A stretch of 42,237 bases of DNA. Source: Candidatus Woesearchaeota archaeon (GTDB lineage: Archaea > Nanobdellota > Nanobdellia > Woesearchaeales > UBA583). The DNA lies in contig JAQICV010000065.1 in the NCBI GenBank assembly GCA_027858315.1, positions 1-42,237 on the forward strand, given 5' to 3'. Below, piece after piece: positions 26,223 through 34,203 of the stretch. Under the pieces are notes generated by a model, which made no database searches, was not told the DNA's origin, and worked only from the letters and a program-made list of their open reading frames with translations. Within the stretch, counting starts at the first letter, position 1. Each line of letters starts with the position of its first letter. Position numbers and translations under genes: made by a program.

Positions 26223-26591
26223 TTATTTCTCAACACCTTTTAGAGTTCCAGAGATTCTTATTATTTCAAGTTTTATCTCATCATTGTCTATTTTGTTTAT
26301 TAGTGTAAGTGCAGCTAGAGTTTTGTCCTTAAATTTTGTTGATACTTTAATTATTGCAGTTTGGTCTTCAAAATTGAATTTGTCTTTTAGTATCCAAACT
26401 CCTCCTTTTCCAAAATCAATTGCACCAAGATAATATAATATTTGGTTGTTTAGTGAGTATGATAATGTTTTAAAATCATATTTTTTTTTTGATTCAAGTT
26501 TTATTTTAATGAATCTTTTTTTCTCTCTGAGTACTGGTAGAATTGGTTTAAGTTTTGTTTCTTTTATTTGAGAAGGTTTACCTTGTTTCAT
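26223..26591 (-). CDS. rnp2: Ribonuclease P protein component Pop5
   Basis: 122 residues from the ATG at 26591. Archaeal RNase P Pop5 binds the RNA of RNase P and helps cleave 5' leaders from pre-tRNAs. Family marks: LKPILPVLREKKRFIKI near residues 14-30, GKGVWILKDKFNFEDQTAIIKVS near 62-85 and the C-terminal LEIIRISGTLKG. The order matches Pop5 and not Rpp30 or Rpp29. An upstream in-frame ATG (26645) would run through the palindromic promoter and is rejected. The start codon lies inside one copy of an 18-bp direct repeat (see repeat entry). Confidence 0.8.
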   Translation of the reverse strand: MKQGKPSQIKETKLKPILPVLREKKRFIKIKLESKKKYDFKTLSYSLNNQILYYLGAIDFGKGGVWILKDKFNFEDQTAIIKVSTKFKDKTLAALTLINKIDNDEIKLEIIRISGTLKGVEK

Positions 26592-26673
26592 TTTTCTACT
26601 ATATATAAAAATGAAGAAATTTTTAAAAATTTCTAAACAACGCAATACTTAGTATTTTACCTTGTTTCATTTT
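26577..26673 (-). repeat. Promoter-bearing miniature repeat, copy A, at the pop5 start
   Basis: TTTACCTTGTTTCATTTT occurs at 26577-26594 (over the pop5 start codon) and again at 26656-26673, exactly 79 bp apart. Between them lies the perfect palindrome AGAAATTTTTAAAAATTTCT (26615-26634), centred 33.5 nt before the ATG, and the end motif ACTTAGTA (26647-26654), which roughly mirrors TACTATAT at 26597-26604. A 45-bp core matches copy B at dph5. Confidence 0.6.
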
Positions 26674-26737
26674 CTATACTAATGAGTATTTGTTGTTTAT
26701 TATAAATTTTTACATAATTAATATGAAATAATTCTCA

Positions 26738-26765
26738 GTCATTGTTTTGTTTATTCCAAAACAAT
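26738..26765 (+). repeat. AGTCATTGTT hairpin element, copy b
   Basis: AGTC followed by a perfect 9-bp inverted repeat ATTGTTTTG-TTTATTC-CAAAACAAT (26741-26765) and an A-rich run, closely like copy a at 24966. It stands just upstream of the TATA box TTTATAAA (26776-26783) of the next gene. Confidence 0.5.
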
Positions 26766-26775
26766 AAAATAAAAG

Positions 26776-26783
26776 TTTATAAA
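26776..26783 (+). promoter_or_regulatory. TATA box of the membrane-protein operon
   Basis: TTTATAAA centred 26.5 nt before the ATG at 26806. Confidence 0.6.
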
Positions 26784-26805
26784 GATTTATTGTAGTATTT
26801 TTATT

Positions 26806-27639
26806 ATGATTTTTGACTATGTTAGATTTAAAATTGAAGAGTTGAGAGATTTATTGATTATTAATTTAGTTTTAGCACTTTTGTTTTCTTTAACTTTTGC
26901 AAGATTTAGTTTTGAACAAATTTCATTTTTTAGGGTTTTTGTTTCATTTTTTAGTTTTTTGATTATATTATTTATGTTGAGACTTCTTTTTATGAAATAT
27001 ATTGCTTATCGAAATGGTTTTGAGCTAAGTTTAAAACTTACATATTTTGATAGGTATCATTTGAGAAATTATGATAAATTGTCTTATACTACGGATTCAG
27101 CGCAAAAATTTGTAGGTCTTAAAGAGATTAAAAAAATAAAAGGTATTCCTATGCCAGTTATGGGTATTATTTTATATATCTTGACACTTGGTCTTTTGAT
27201 TTTTCCTTCATATTGGATTTATGATAAAAAAAAGATACAGCACAGACATTTAGGTGTTAAAAAATTTTATGAGAGTCAGGCCTTTTTTAATATTACTGAT
27301 TATAGGTATGCTAAGGTTTTATTTGCAGGATTTTTATTTTATTTTATATTTGGACTTTTCCTTAAGGCTTTTTATAGCTTAATTGGTGCTAGTTTTTATA
27401 ATGGGTTTATTTTTGCATTGTACTGGATTGCATTTTTCACAATTATTCCAATTTTAGGAACTGAGGGATATGAACTTTTTACAAGGCATTGGTTTATGTG
27501 GATTAATGTTTTAACAATATTGATTTTGGGAATGGTTGCACTTCTTGTTTTTGAGAGTATTGAGTATATTTTAATTGTAACAGCAGTTAGTTTTGTTATG
27601 GTTTTTATAGTTATTGTATATAAGGAGTTGATGAAGTAG
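26806..27639 (+). CDS. Six-helix membrane protein, possibly a degenerate site-2-protease-like family
   Basis: 277 residues with about seven hydrophobic segments (near 17-35, 40-62, 117-137, 165-188, 193-212, 225-242 and 246-272). The spacing of the segment MKYIAYRNGFELSLKLTYFDRY after helix 2 recalls M50 site-2 proteases, where the preceding helix would carry HExxH, but here the place reads RLLFM with no His/Glu pair. If related, it is catalytically dead. This is a weak inference; otherwise simply an unknown membrane protein. It is followed one base later by a small anchored protein. Confidence 0.6.
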   Translation: MIFDYVRFKIEELRDLLIINLVLALLFSLTFARFSFEQISFFRVFVSFFSFLIILFMLRLLFMKYIAYRNGFELSLKLTYFDRYHLRNYDKLSYTTDSAQKFVGLKEIKKIKGIPMPVMGIILYILTLGLLIFPSYWIYDKKKIQHRHLGVKKFYESQAFFNITDYRYAKVLFAGFLFYFIFGLFLKAFYSLIGASFYNGFIFALYWIAFFTIIPILGTEGYELFTRHWFMWINVLTILILGMVALLVFESIEYILIVTAVSFVMVFIVIVYKELMK

Positions 27640-27640
27640 A

Positions 27641-28144
27641 GTGGAAAAAACTAAGAAATCGGAGATAGGAATTGAGACATTATTTTATGTTTTTATGGCT
27701 ATAATTTTTGTTTGGATTTTAATTTTTGGTTTTCAAAAGATTTTTCTTGTTCAAGATGTATTGAATGAAAACGATAGAATTGAAATAATGAATGATATTA
27801 AGGATTCAATTGAGTATTGTGATGATCCTCTCAATAAAGGTACGGTTAAAGTTATTGATTTTAAAAATAATTTTTTTAATAGTATGTGTCTTGTTGATGT
27901 AAATTTTGAGTTTGGAGATTTAGCAATAATTCCAAGTGATGATTTTGTTGAGGACATTAATTTGATAATGGAGAATACTGGTTCAAAGAGTACTATTTTA
28001 CTTTTGAAGACTTCATTTATCAATAATGATTCACTTGAAGATTATGTAATTATTGATGCTGAAGAGGTTGAGACTAATGTTTTGCCTTTTTGTAGTTTTG
28101 ATTTTGGTGGACAAGGTGAATTTAAAGCTGAAATTGTTTGTTGA
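27641..28144 (+). CDS. N-terminally anchored pilin-like protein
   Basis: 167 residues, GTG start one base after the previous stop; AAGGAG at 27622-27627 is a distant ribosome binding candidate. One hydrophobic helix lies near residues 10-32, preceded by KKSEIGIETLF, which resembles archaeal class III (type IV pilin) signals with Glu at position +5 after a possible cleavage point. The outside domain is acidic with four cysteines (YCDD, MCLVD, FCSF, EIVC). A minor pilin or surface role is inference. Confidence 0.6.
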   Translation: MEKTKKSEIGIETLFYVFMAIIFVWILIFGFQKIFLVQDVLNENDRIEIMNDIKDSIEYCDDPLNKGTVKVIDFKNNFFNSMCLVDVNFEFGDLAIIPSDDFVEDINLIMENTGSKSTILLLKTSFINNDSLEDYVIIDAEEVETNVLPFCSFDFGGQGEFKAEIVC

Positions 28145-28241
28145 TAGATAAAATAATAGTGTTGAATATAAGTGTGATTTTATTAATTAATATATTTAAT
28201 ATATTCTAAAGGTTTTTAAATAAATTATTCTTTATTTTTTT

Positions 28242-28472
28242 ATGGTCGATAAAGAAGAGATTAAAAAAGAAGCAAAACAAATTATGGATAATTTTATGCA
28301 AGCTTTGTTTGATATTGACGTAGAGGAAGATTTTTTATTAGAAAGAAAGAGTTGTTATCGTGAAGAAAAGAATGGTGATTTACCTGATAATGATTTTAAA
28401 CAAAGGTTTTTATCTAATGCTAGAAAAACTTCTGGAGATGCAGTTTTAGCAAATAAGGGTGAGTGGGTATAA
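28242..28472 (+). CDS. Small protein resembling archaeal amidotransferase subunit GatC
   Basis: 76 residues. The start KEEIKKEAKQIMDNFMQAL and the end (DAVLANKGEWV) resemble short GatC-like proteins annotated in DPANN archaea, which help assemble the Asp/Glu-tRNA amidotransferase. No gatA or gatB is nearby, so this remains tentative. TTTAAA is centred 24.5 nt before the ATG. The next gene starts 4 nt after its stop, suggesting co-transcription. Confidence 0.45.
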   Translation: MVDKEEIKKEAKQIMDNFMQALFDIDVEEDFLLERKSCYREEKNGDLPDNDFKQRFLSNARKTSGDAVLANKGEWV

Positions 28473-28476
28473 AAAA

Positions 28477-29034
28477 ATGAGTAAAAATAATAAAGAAATT
28501 GTAAAAGGTAGAATTGAGAAGAAAGAGAAGAATAAAGTTTTAATTCCAAGTATTGTTCTTTTAGTTATCATGGTTTTTTCCATGTTTGGATTTGCCCTTA
28601 GTGGGTCTGGTGGAAGTTCAAGTTCTGGAGATGGTAGCGATATTGCTTTTGGACAAAATTTTCAAAATCCTCAAACAGGAGAGCTTTATTATGGTACAGT
28701 TAAAAATGGAGAACAGTTTGTTTATAACACAATTGATGGTTATGATGCTGCTTTAGTTGAAGCAGGAATTGCAAGAAAATTAAAAGAACTTAGTTATGTT
28801 AATCTTTATGTAGATTCAGATTTTAATTCATCAAATGCTAGATATTTAATTGAAAAAAGTTTAAGAGCTAATGATATTGTTTATAATCAAGTTTTTGATG
28901 GTGAATGTAGTGAGAACACATTAGTTTTAACAATTAATCCTTTGTACAATGGAAGTGAGTGTATTAAATTCATTGCTTCTAATAAAGATGCAGAAGAGAG
29001 AGCAAAGATATTATCCTACCATTTAGTTAAATAA
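28477..29034 (+). CDS. Single-pass membrane protein with extracellular domain, unknown
   Basis: 185 residues from the ATG at 28477; a GTG at 28459 lies in the preceding gene. A basic N-terminal stretch of 20 residues precedes one helix (VLIPSIVLLVIMVFSMFGFAL, given here in parts: residues 22-42), then a Gly/Ser linker and an extracellular domain of about 130 residues with two cysteines (GECS, SECI). AAGGGTGA upstream may be its ribosome binding site. The function is unknown. Confidence 0.65.
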   Translation: MSKNNKEIVKGRIEKKEKNKVLIPSIVLLVIMVFSMFGFALSGSGGSSSSGDGSDIAFGQNFQNPQTGELYYGTVKNGEQFVYNTIDGYDAALVEAGIARKLKELSYVNLYVDSDFNSSNARYLIEKSLRANDIVYNQVFDGECSENTLVLTINPLYNGSECIKFIASNKDAEERAKILSYHLVK

Positions 29035-29045
29035 AATTTTATTTT

Positions 29046-31391
29046 TTATTCTTTTTTAGATTTAGTTTCTTTAGCAGGCGCTTTTTTCTTTGCTGGTTCC
29101 TTTTTCTTAGCAGGAGCTTTTTTAGGTTTAGGACTAATTGGAGTTGTGTCCACTGAACCATGAGTTATTTTCATCATTGTTTTACATTCAGGATAATTAT
29201 TACATCCTAAAAATTCACCATAGAAACTTTTTCTAAGAGCCATTTGACCCTTTTCACATGTTGGACAAGTCATTCCTTCTTCTTTGTAAGTTTTTGGCAT
29301 ATTGGCAAGATCTTCAGGTTTAGGATTAATTAATACTTTTCTCATTTTCCCTTCAGATTTTCCTGCAAATACAAAGATATTTCCCTCTTCATCAGGTTGG
29401 TCTGTTAAAGTTTTAACTACAGGCACTTGAGGGAGTTTGAATATTGTTTTACATTCTGGATACCCATTACATCCAACAAATTTTTGTCCTGTTTTTTTTG
29501 CAGATCTGATCATTAGGATTCCATTTTCACAATTAGGACATTTTCCAACTGTTGCTCTTTCAACTTCTACAATCTTTGAAGCTTTGGCAAGTTTTTGTCC
29601 AATATCAACTTCATTTTTTTTAATGTCGCCAAGAACTTTTTCTAATTTAGTTCTAGCAATCTTTAAAATATTTTCTGGAGTTGCTTTTCCTTCTCTGATT
29701 GCTTCCATTTCTTCATCGAATTGTCTGGTAAGTTTCTCATCAATTAGATCAGGAGTCTCTTTTTTTAGCACATCGTCCATCTCAAGCCCCAATTCAGTTA
29801 CTTTTATGGATTTGTCAACAACATACCCTCTATCTCTTAAACTTGACAGGATTTCAGCTCTGGTTGCTTTTGTTCCTAAACCTCTTTTCTCTAGTTCTTT
29901 AATGATTGATGCGTCAGTATATCTTTTTGGAGGAGAAGTTTCTTTGTCAACTTTGTCAATTCCTTTATTGATTACTTGAGCTCCATTTTCTAGTGTTGGA
30001 AGTTCTACTTCTTCAAATTTTAAATATGGCTCGTATAAGTCATGCCAGTTTCTTTCAAGAGTTCTTGTTCCTTTTAGCATGAATTGGTGAGAATTTACAT
30101 CGATTTTAACAGTATTAGTTTCTCTTACTGCAGGTTTACCAAATATTGAGAAGAATCTTTTAACAATTAAATCGTATAATTTTGCTTCTTGTCCTTCTAA
30201 TTTCTTAGGAACTTCTCCAGTTGGATGAATTGCAGGATGGGCTGGGTCTGTTTTCTTACCTTCATTTGGTTTGATTTGAGGATTTATTTCAAGAACAATT
30301 TTTGCTTTTTCTCTATATATAGGTTGGGCAGCTAATTTTTCAATTACTTTCTTTAATTCTAATTCAGCAGGAAGTTTTTGGGAAGATGTTCTAGGGTATG
30401 ATGTAATTCCTTCGATATATAACTTTTGAGCAATCTCAAGAGTTCTTTTAGGAGAATATCCAAGCATTGTGGATGCTTCCATTTGAAGTGAGGTCAAATC
30501 AAAAGGAGTTGGTACTGCTTGCGTAAATTTTTTAGCCTCAATTGCAGTAATTTTACCATCCTTTCCAGTTGTTTCTTGAGCAACTTTCTTTGCAAATTCT
30601 TCATCAAAGATTTTACTTTTTTCTACTTTTTTAGTTTTATTCGAAATTGTAGTATTTTTTTCATCTTCATATTGAGCTTTAATAGGAGTATCTTTACAAA
30701 GTCCATCTAAATATATTTCAGAATATGCTTCAGGAATGAATTTAGCAATATCTCTTTCTCTATTGGCTAGGAAATGAAGTGCTGGAGCTTGTACTCTTCC
30801 AGTTGAGAGAACTTTAAATTGGTTTGTTCCTTTCTTGATACTTTGAGTGAAAGCTCTTGATAGATTGATACCATAGAACCAATCAAGGTTATGTCTAGTT
30901 TCTCCTGCTTTTGCTTGACCCCATTCTAAATGGTCTTGTTTTTCTTCATAGGATTTAACTAATGCATCTTTTGTTAGAGATGAAAATTTCATTCTATTTG
31001 CATCCTTTCTTCCTAATGCGAATCTTACTACATTTAAACCAATAACTTCTCCTTCGATATCAAAGTCGGCAGCTACTGTTACTTCATTAGCTTCTTTTCC
31101 TAAGTCAGTAAGTAGTCTTATGTAGTCTGCAGTGTATCCAGCTGATTTGTTTACTTTGAATATAGGTTTCCATTCTGTATCAAAAATAGGATATTCCCAA
31201 GATTCTCCGCCCTTTTCTCCAAGGATGTATAAGTGGCCTACTGCTGAGGCTACTCTAATCTCTTTACCTTTGTGTGTTAGGGAAAAATAGTTTACATTGT
31301 GTTCTCTTATTTTCTTAGGAGAAGAGTCTGCAAGTGCTTTTGCAATCTTTTCTGCTGCCTGTGGTTTTTCAGAAATAATTAATTCATACAT
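29046..31391 (-). CDS. topA: DNA topoisomerase I (type IA)
   Basis: 781 residues. Relaxes negative supercoils through a single-strand break held by a 5'-phosphotyrosine. The TOPRIM domain comes first: ISEKPQAAEKIAKAL near 6-20 and AADFDIEGEV at 108-116 (D109, D111, E113). The catalytic tyrosine is in EGITSYPRTSSQKLP near residue 332. Two Topo IA C4 zinc fingers follow: CPNC ... GCNGYPECKT near 617-650 and CPTC ... GCNNYPECKT near 706-740. The last 35 residues form a Lys/Ala/Pro-rich DNA-binding tail. Nearest TATA box TTTATAAA (31428-31435) leaves a short leader of about 14 nt. Confidence 0.95.
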   Translation of the reverse strand: MYELIISEKPQAAEKIAKALADSSPKKIREHNVNYFSLTHKGKEIRVASAVGHLYILGEKGGESWEYPIFDTEWKPIFKVNKSAGYTADYIRLLTDLGKEANEVTVAADFDIEGEVIGLNVVRFALGRKDANRMKFSSLTKDALVKSYEEKQDHLEWGQAKAGETRHNLDWFYGINLSRAFTQSIKKGTNQFKVLSTGRVQAPALHFLANRERDIAKFIPEAYSEIYLDGLCKDTPIKAQYEDEKNTTISNKTKKVEKSKIFDEEFAKKVAQETTGKDGKITAIEAKKFTQAVPTPFDLTSLQMEASTMLGYSPKRTLEIAQKLYIEGITSYPRTSSQKLPAELELKKVIEKLAAQPIYREKAKIVLEINPQIKPNEGKKTDPAHPAIHPTGEVPKKLEGQEAKLYDLIVKRFFSIFGKPAVRETNTVKIDVNSHQFMLKGTRTLERNWHDLYEPYLKFEEVELPTLENGAQVINKGIDKVDKETSPPKRYTDASIIKELEKRGLGTKATRAEILSSLRDRGYVVDKSIKVTELGLEMDDVLKKETPDLIDEKLTRQFDEEMEAIREGKATPENILKIARTKLEKVLGDIKKNEVDIGQKLAKASKIVEVERATVGKCPNCENGILMIRSAKKTGQKFVGCNGYPECKTIFKLPQVPVVKTLTDQPDEEGNIFVFAGKSEGKMRKVLINPKPEDLANMPKTYKEEGMTCPTCEKGQMALRKSFYGEFLGCNNYPECKTMMKITHGSVDTTPISPKPKKAPAKKKEPAKKKAPAKETKSKKE

Positions 31392-31492
31392 TTTTTATTA
31401 ATAATATATATAATTTCCTATATAGATTTTATAAAGTTTTGTTTGATTGACTTTTAGTAATTCTTTTAAAACGAAGATTATTCTTTGTTACT

Positions 31493-31762
31493 ATGAATAA
31501 GGATGAAACTAAAGTTTTAATCAGGAATTTAATTAATAAAATTTACAATTCTGCAGATATAACTAATGATATTTTAGATGAAATTGAAGAAGATCTGAAA
31601 ATTATTTCAGAGTACTTACAAGAAACTAGATTTTCAAGAGAATTGGGAGTTTTCATTAGTTCTGCTAGAGAACAGAAGAACCAAATTGGGAAAAATAGTT
31701 TTAAATTTTTATTTTTGTCTAATTTAGAAAAGAGATATCAAAGACTTTGTAGAGAAGAATAA
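31493..31762 (+). CDS. Small helical protein, unknown
   Basis: 89 residues, nearly all predicted helix, charged, no cysteine except one near the C terminus (RLCREE). TTTTAAAA is centred 25.5 nt before the ATG, so expression is likely. No family is recognised. Confidence 0.55.
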   Translation: MNKDETKVLIRNLINKIYNSADITNDILDEIEEDLKIISEYLQETRFSRELGVFISSAREQKNQIGKNSFKFLFLSNLEKRYQRLCREE

Positions 31763-31841
31763 AAATTATCACATAATTTTTAACCACTTTGAATAAATCA
31801 AAGAGGAATAATTATTTAAATTCTAAATTTTAAGGTATAAT

Positions 31842-32705
31842 ATGATTATTGATGATAAAATTAAAATTTTTAGGGAAGAAGGGATTTCTAAAATTAAAAT
31901 TGTATCTGATTTTGATGGAACTCTGACAAAACAATATAGAGATGTAGATACTCGTGAGAACAATTCAGTCTCTGTATTTAGAAATGAAGGATATTTAGAT
32001 GAGAGATATTCAGATGAAGCAAAACAATTATTTTCAAAATACCATAAAATTGAACTAGATGATACTATTTCTAAAGAAGAGAAAGCAAAATACATGGAAG
32101 AGTGGTGGACGTCTCATTGGGAAATTATGAAAGTGTATGGGATGAATAGAGAAGTAGTCGATGATGTTGTTAAAAGAAATTTAATTAAAATTAGAAGTTG
32201 TTTTGATGAATTTGTTAAGTTATTAAATAAGAATCGTATGCCACTTTTTATTTTTTCTTCTGGTACTGGAAACTTGATTGAGGAGTACTTGGTTTCAAGA
32301 GAGTTGAATTTCTCTTTAGTTAAAGTAATATCAAATATTTGGAAATTTGATTCTAAAGGAAATTTTATAGGAATTAAGAATAAAATTATTCATGCACAAA
32401 ATAAGGATGTAAGTGTTTTAAAGGATTGGTTTAAATCTCCTTATGAAGGTGCGGAGTGTTTAGTGGATTATTCAGAGGATGTTTTTGATGGTATTGAGAA
32501 GAAGAGTAATGTTATTTTAATTGGTGATAGTTTGCATGATATTAATATGTGTAATAATTATGATAATGTTATTAAGATAGGATATATATCTAAGGTTTTA
32601 GGAGAAGAGAAAAGAAAAGAATTTGAAAATGTTTTTGATCTAGTTATTGATGATTCAGAAGGACTTGAAAAAGTTATAGATATTCTTAAAAAAATTATTG
32701 AATAG
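31842..32705 (+). CDS. Cytosolic 5'-nucleotidase III type (UMPH-1) HAD phosphatase
   Basis: 287 residues, the usual length. HAD-fold enzyme that removes the 5' phosphate of pyrimidine nucleoside monophosphates. Motif I is SDFDGTLTK at 22-30 (nucleophile D23, D25). The UMPH-1 cap region has YSDEAKQLFSKYHKIE and YMEEWWTSHWEIM near 60-100. Motif II is FIFSSGTGNLIEEYL near 138-152 and motif IV IGDSLHDINM near 229-238. This is otherwise a mainly eukaryotic and scattered prokaryotic family. TTTAAA is centred 24.5 nt before the ATG. Confidence 0.85.
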   Translation: MIIDDKIKIFREEGISKIKIVSDFDGTLTKQYRDVDTRENNSVSVFRNEGYLDERYSDEAKQLFSKYHKIELDDTISKEEKAKYMEEWWTSHWEIMKVYGMNREVVDDVVKRNLIKIRSCFDEFVKLLNKNRMPLFIFSSGTGNLIEEYLVSRELNFSLVKVISNIWKFDSKGNFIGIKNKIIHAQNKDVSVLKDWFKSPYEGAECLVDYSEDVFDGIEKKSNVILIGDSLHDINMCNNYDNVIKIGYISKVLGEEKRKEFENVFDLVIDDSEGLEKVIDILKKIIE

Positions 32706-32708
32706 TTT

Positions 32709-33368
32709 TTAGTTTAATGTTAAATATAGATTACCTTTGTTATATTCTCTTTTAGTTATTGTAAAATCAGCTTCTTTGCATAACTCAATTAATTCAGTTT
32801 CTTTAAACAAATAATAATACCTATCATGTTTCTTATTTTCAGAAATGAAAAATACTTTGACTATTTGCTTATTTTCATTCTCGAATAAAAATTTGCCTTT
32901 TTGTATTTGCTGGTCTACAAAATCTTTTTCTGGAAACCAATTTGCCAATAAGATTTTCCCATCTTCATTTAGGATTCTTTTCATCTCTTTTAGAGATTGT
33001 AGTTGTGTTTTTTTTTCTAATAAATGGTGGTGCGCTGCAATGCAAACTATTGAGTCAAATTCTTTATCTTTTATTTCTAGATTTTGCATATCAGAGAGAA
33101 TTGTTTGAAATCCTTTTTGTTTTACAACTTCTAATTGTCCTTTAGAATAGTCTGATCCGAATATGTTTTCTTTTTTAAAGCCTTTTTTTTGAGCAAGTTC
33201 TAAATGTCTTCCTGTTCCACACCCAAGGTCTAAAAATTTTAAATCATTTTTATTTTCAAAACTTTCAATAAATTCTACAACTGGTTTCCAATAATATTGT
33301 CTTTTTTTATCCCAATTCTCTGCTACAGTGTTGTATGTTTTTTTTGTTATTTCTTGAAAGTCTTTCAT
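32709..33368 (-). CDS. Trm9/ABH8-like SAM methyltransferase
   Basis: 219 residues. Motif I is LKFLDLGCGTGRHLEL near 43-58; GSDYSKGQLE is motif II; the catalytic-side motif IVCIAAHHHLLEKKTQLQSL is close to the Trm9 form (IAAxHH), and ILNEDGKILLANW completes the fold. Trm9 methylates carboxymethyl groups on wobble uridine of tRNA; that activity is inferred from resemblance only. It starts 2 nt after the exonuclease stop codon, so the two are one operon. Confidence 0.75.
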   Translation of the reverse strand: MKDFQEITKKTYNTVAENWDKKRQYYWKPVVEFIESFENKNDLKFLDLGCGTGRHLELAQKKGFKKENIFGSDYSKGQLEVVKQKGFQTILSDMQNLEIKDKEFDSIVCIAAHHHLLEKKTQLQSLKEMKRILNEDGKILLANWFPEKDFVDQQIQKGKFLFENENKQIVKVFFISENKKHDRYYYLFKETELIELCKEADFTITKREYNKGNLYLTLN

Positions 33369-33370
33369 TT

Positions 33371-34126
33371 TTAGGCAAAGTTGTAGAGTGGAGTTCTTGT
33401 TTTTTCTTTCTCTTTTAGATAATATTCTAAAAGGAATTTTAAGTTTACAATATCTTCTTTATTATAGATTAATAATTTTCTTAGAGCATTTTCATCTCCT
33501 TTTTTATATCTTCTCCATAGCCTTACTGCTTCGAATCCATCAACTCCTTGGACTTCATCATCTCTTGTAATCCCTAAAGCTATTTCAATTTTTTTTAATC
33601 CTCCTGCAAGTCCTAATTCTTTTAGCATAAATCTTAGATCTAGATGTATTTTATCATATTTAATTTTAGATTTGTATTCTATGAAAGGCATGTCAAATGT
33701 TTTCCCATTAAATGTTACAATAATGTCAAATTCTTTTAATTTTTCATAAGCTTCTTCTAAGTCTTGGCCTGATACATATGATTTAGCAGTTTCTCCATCG
33801 AAGATTCCAATCATAGTAATCTCATCAGTATACTTGGAGAGTCCAGTTGTTTCAATATCGACATATGCGATTTTCCCATAATTTGCAAGTCTGTGGTGTT
33901 CTTTTGGAATAAGTTTTTCTTGGAAGTATTTCAAATTATTATTTTCTAGATGTTCTCTTGAGAATATTATTTCCGTTTTTATTTTTTCTAATTTTGATTG
34001 AGGTATACAAGATATACTCTCAAAGTTTTCTAGGAATTCTTCCCATGTTCCAATTCCATTTTCCCATAGGACTTTCTCAGTTTCATTAGAGATTCCTTGT
34101 GTATGACAGAATGTTTTTTTAAGCAT
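33371..34126 (-). CDS. RNase H-fold exonuclease (YprB/RNase_H_2 family)
   Basis: 251 residues. An N-terminal helical part (residues 1-75; TFCHTQGISNETEKVLWENGI, HhH-like) precedes a DEDD-type nuclease domain: motif I YVDIETTGLSKYTDEITMIGIF near 88-108 (D, E), motif II VTFNGKTFDMPFI near 136-148 (D), and motif III YNKEDIVNLKFLLEYY near 222-237 (D). The three acidic motifs are intact, so it should cut single-stranded or duplex nucleic acid ends. The ATG at 34126 has TTTATAAT about 26 nt upstream, giving an independent promoter downstream of thrS. Confidence 0.8.
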   Translation of the reverse strand: MLKKTFCHTQGISNETEKVLWENGIGTWEEFLENFESISCIPQSKLEKIKTEIIFSREHLENNNLKYFQEKLIPKEHHRLANYGKIAYVDIETTGLSKYTDEITMIGIFDGETAKSYVSGQDLEEAYEKLKEFDIIVTFNGKTFDMPFIEYKSKIKYDKIHLDLRFMLKELGLAGGLKKIEIALGITRDDEVQGVDGFEAVRLWRRYKKGDENALRKLLIYNKEDIVNLKFLLEYYLKEKEKTRTPLYNFA

Positions 34127-34203
34127 AGTTAATGTTAAGAAAAATACTTTTATAATATTTAGGTGTTATTTTGGGTGGTAAAAAATGACCAAAAATTGAA
34201 GTT

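Noticed and set aside
26592-26645. Longer Pop5 start at 26645
   Set aside because: The extension would translate the palindromic promoter core, and Pop5 homology begins at the ATG at 26591.
28685-28700. Further copy of the ATGGTACAGT promoter block
   Set aside because: It lies inside the coding sequence of the 28477-29034 protein, reading as codons, and lacks the TTCGG/TTTTAAA half.
29437-29979. 180-residue plus-strand open frame inside topA
   Set aside because: Antisense shadow of topA, whose motifs are intact in the other strand.
31805-32095. Minus-strand frame overlapping the nucleotidase start
   Set aside because: Ser-rich antisense of the UMPH-1 gene without its own promoter.
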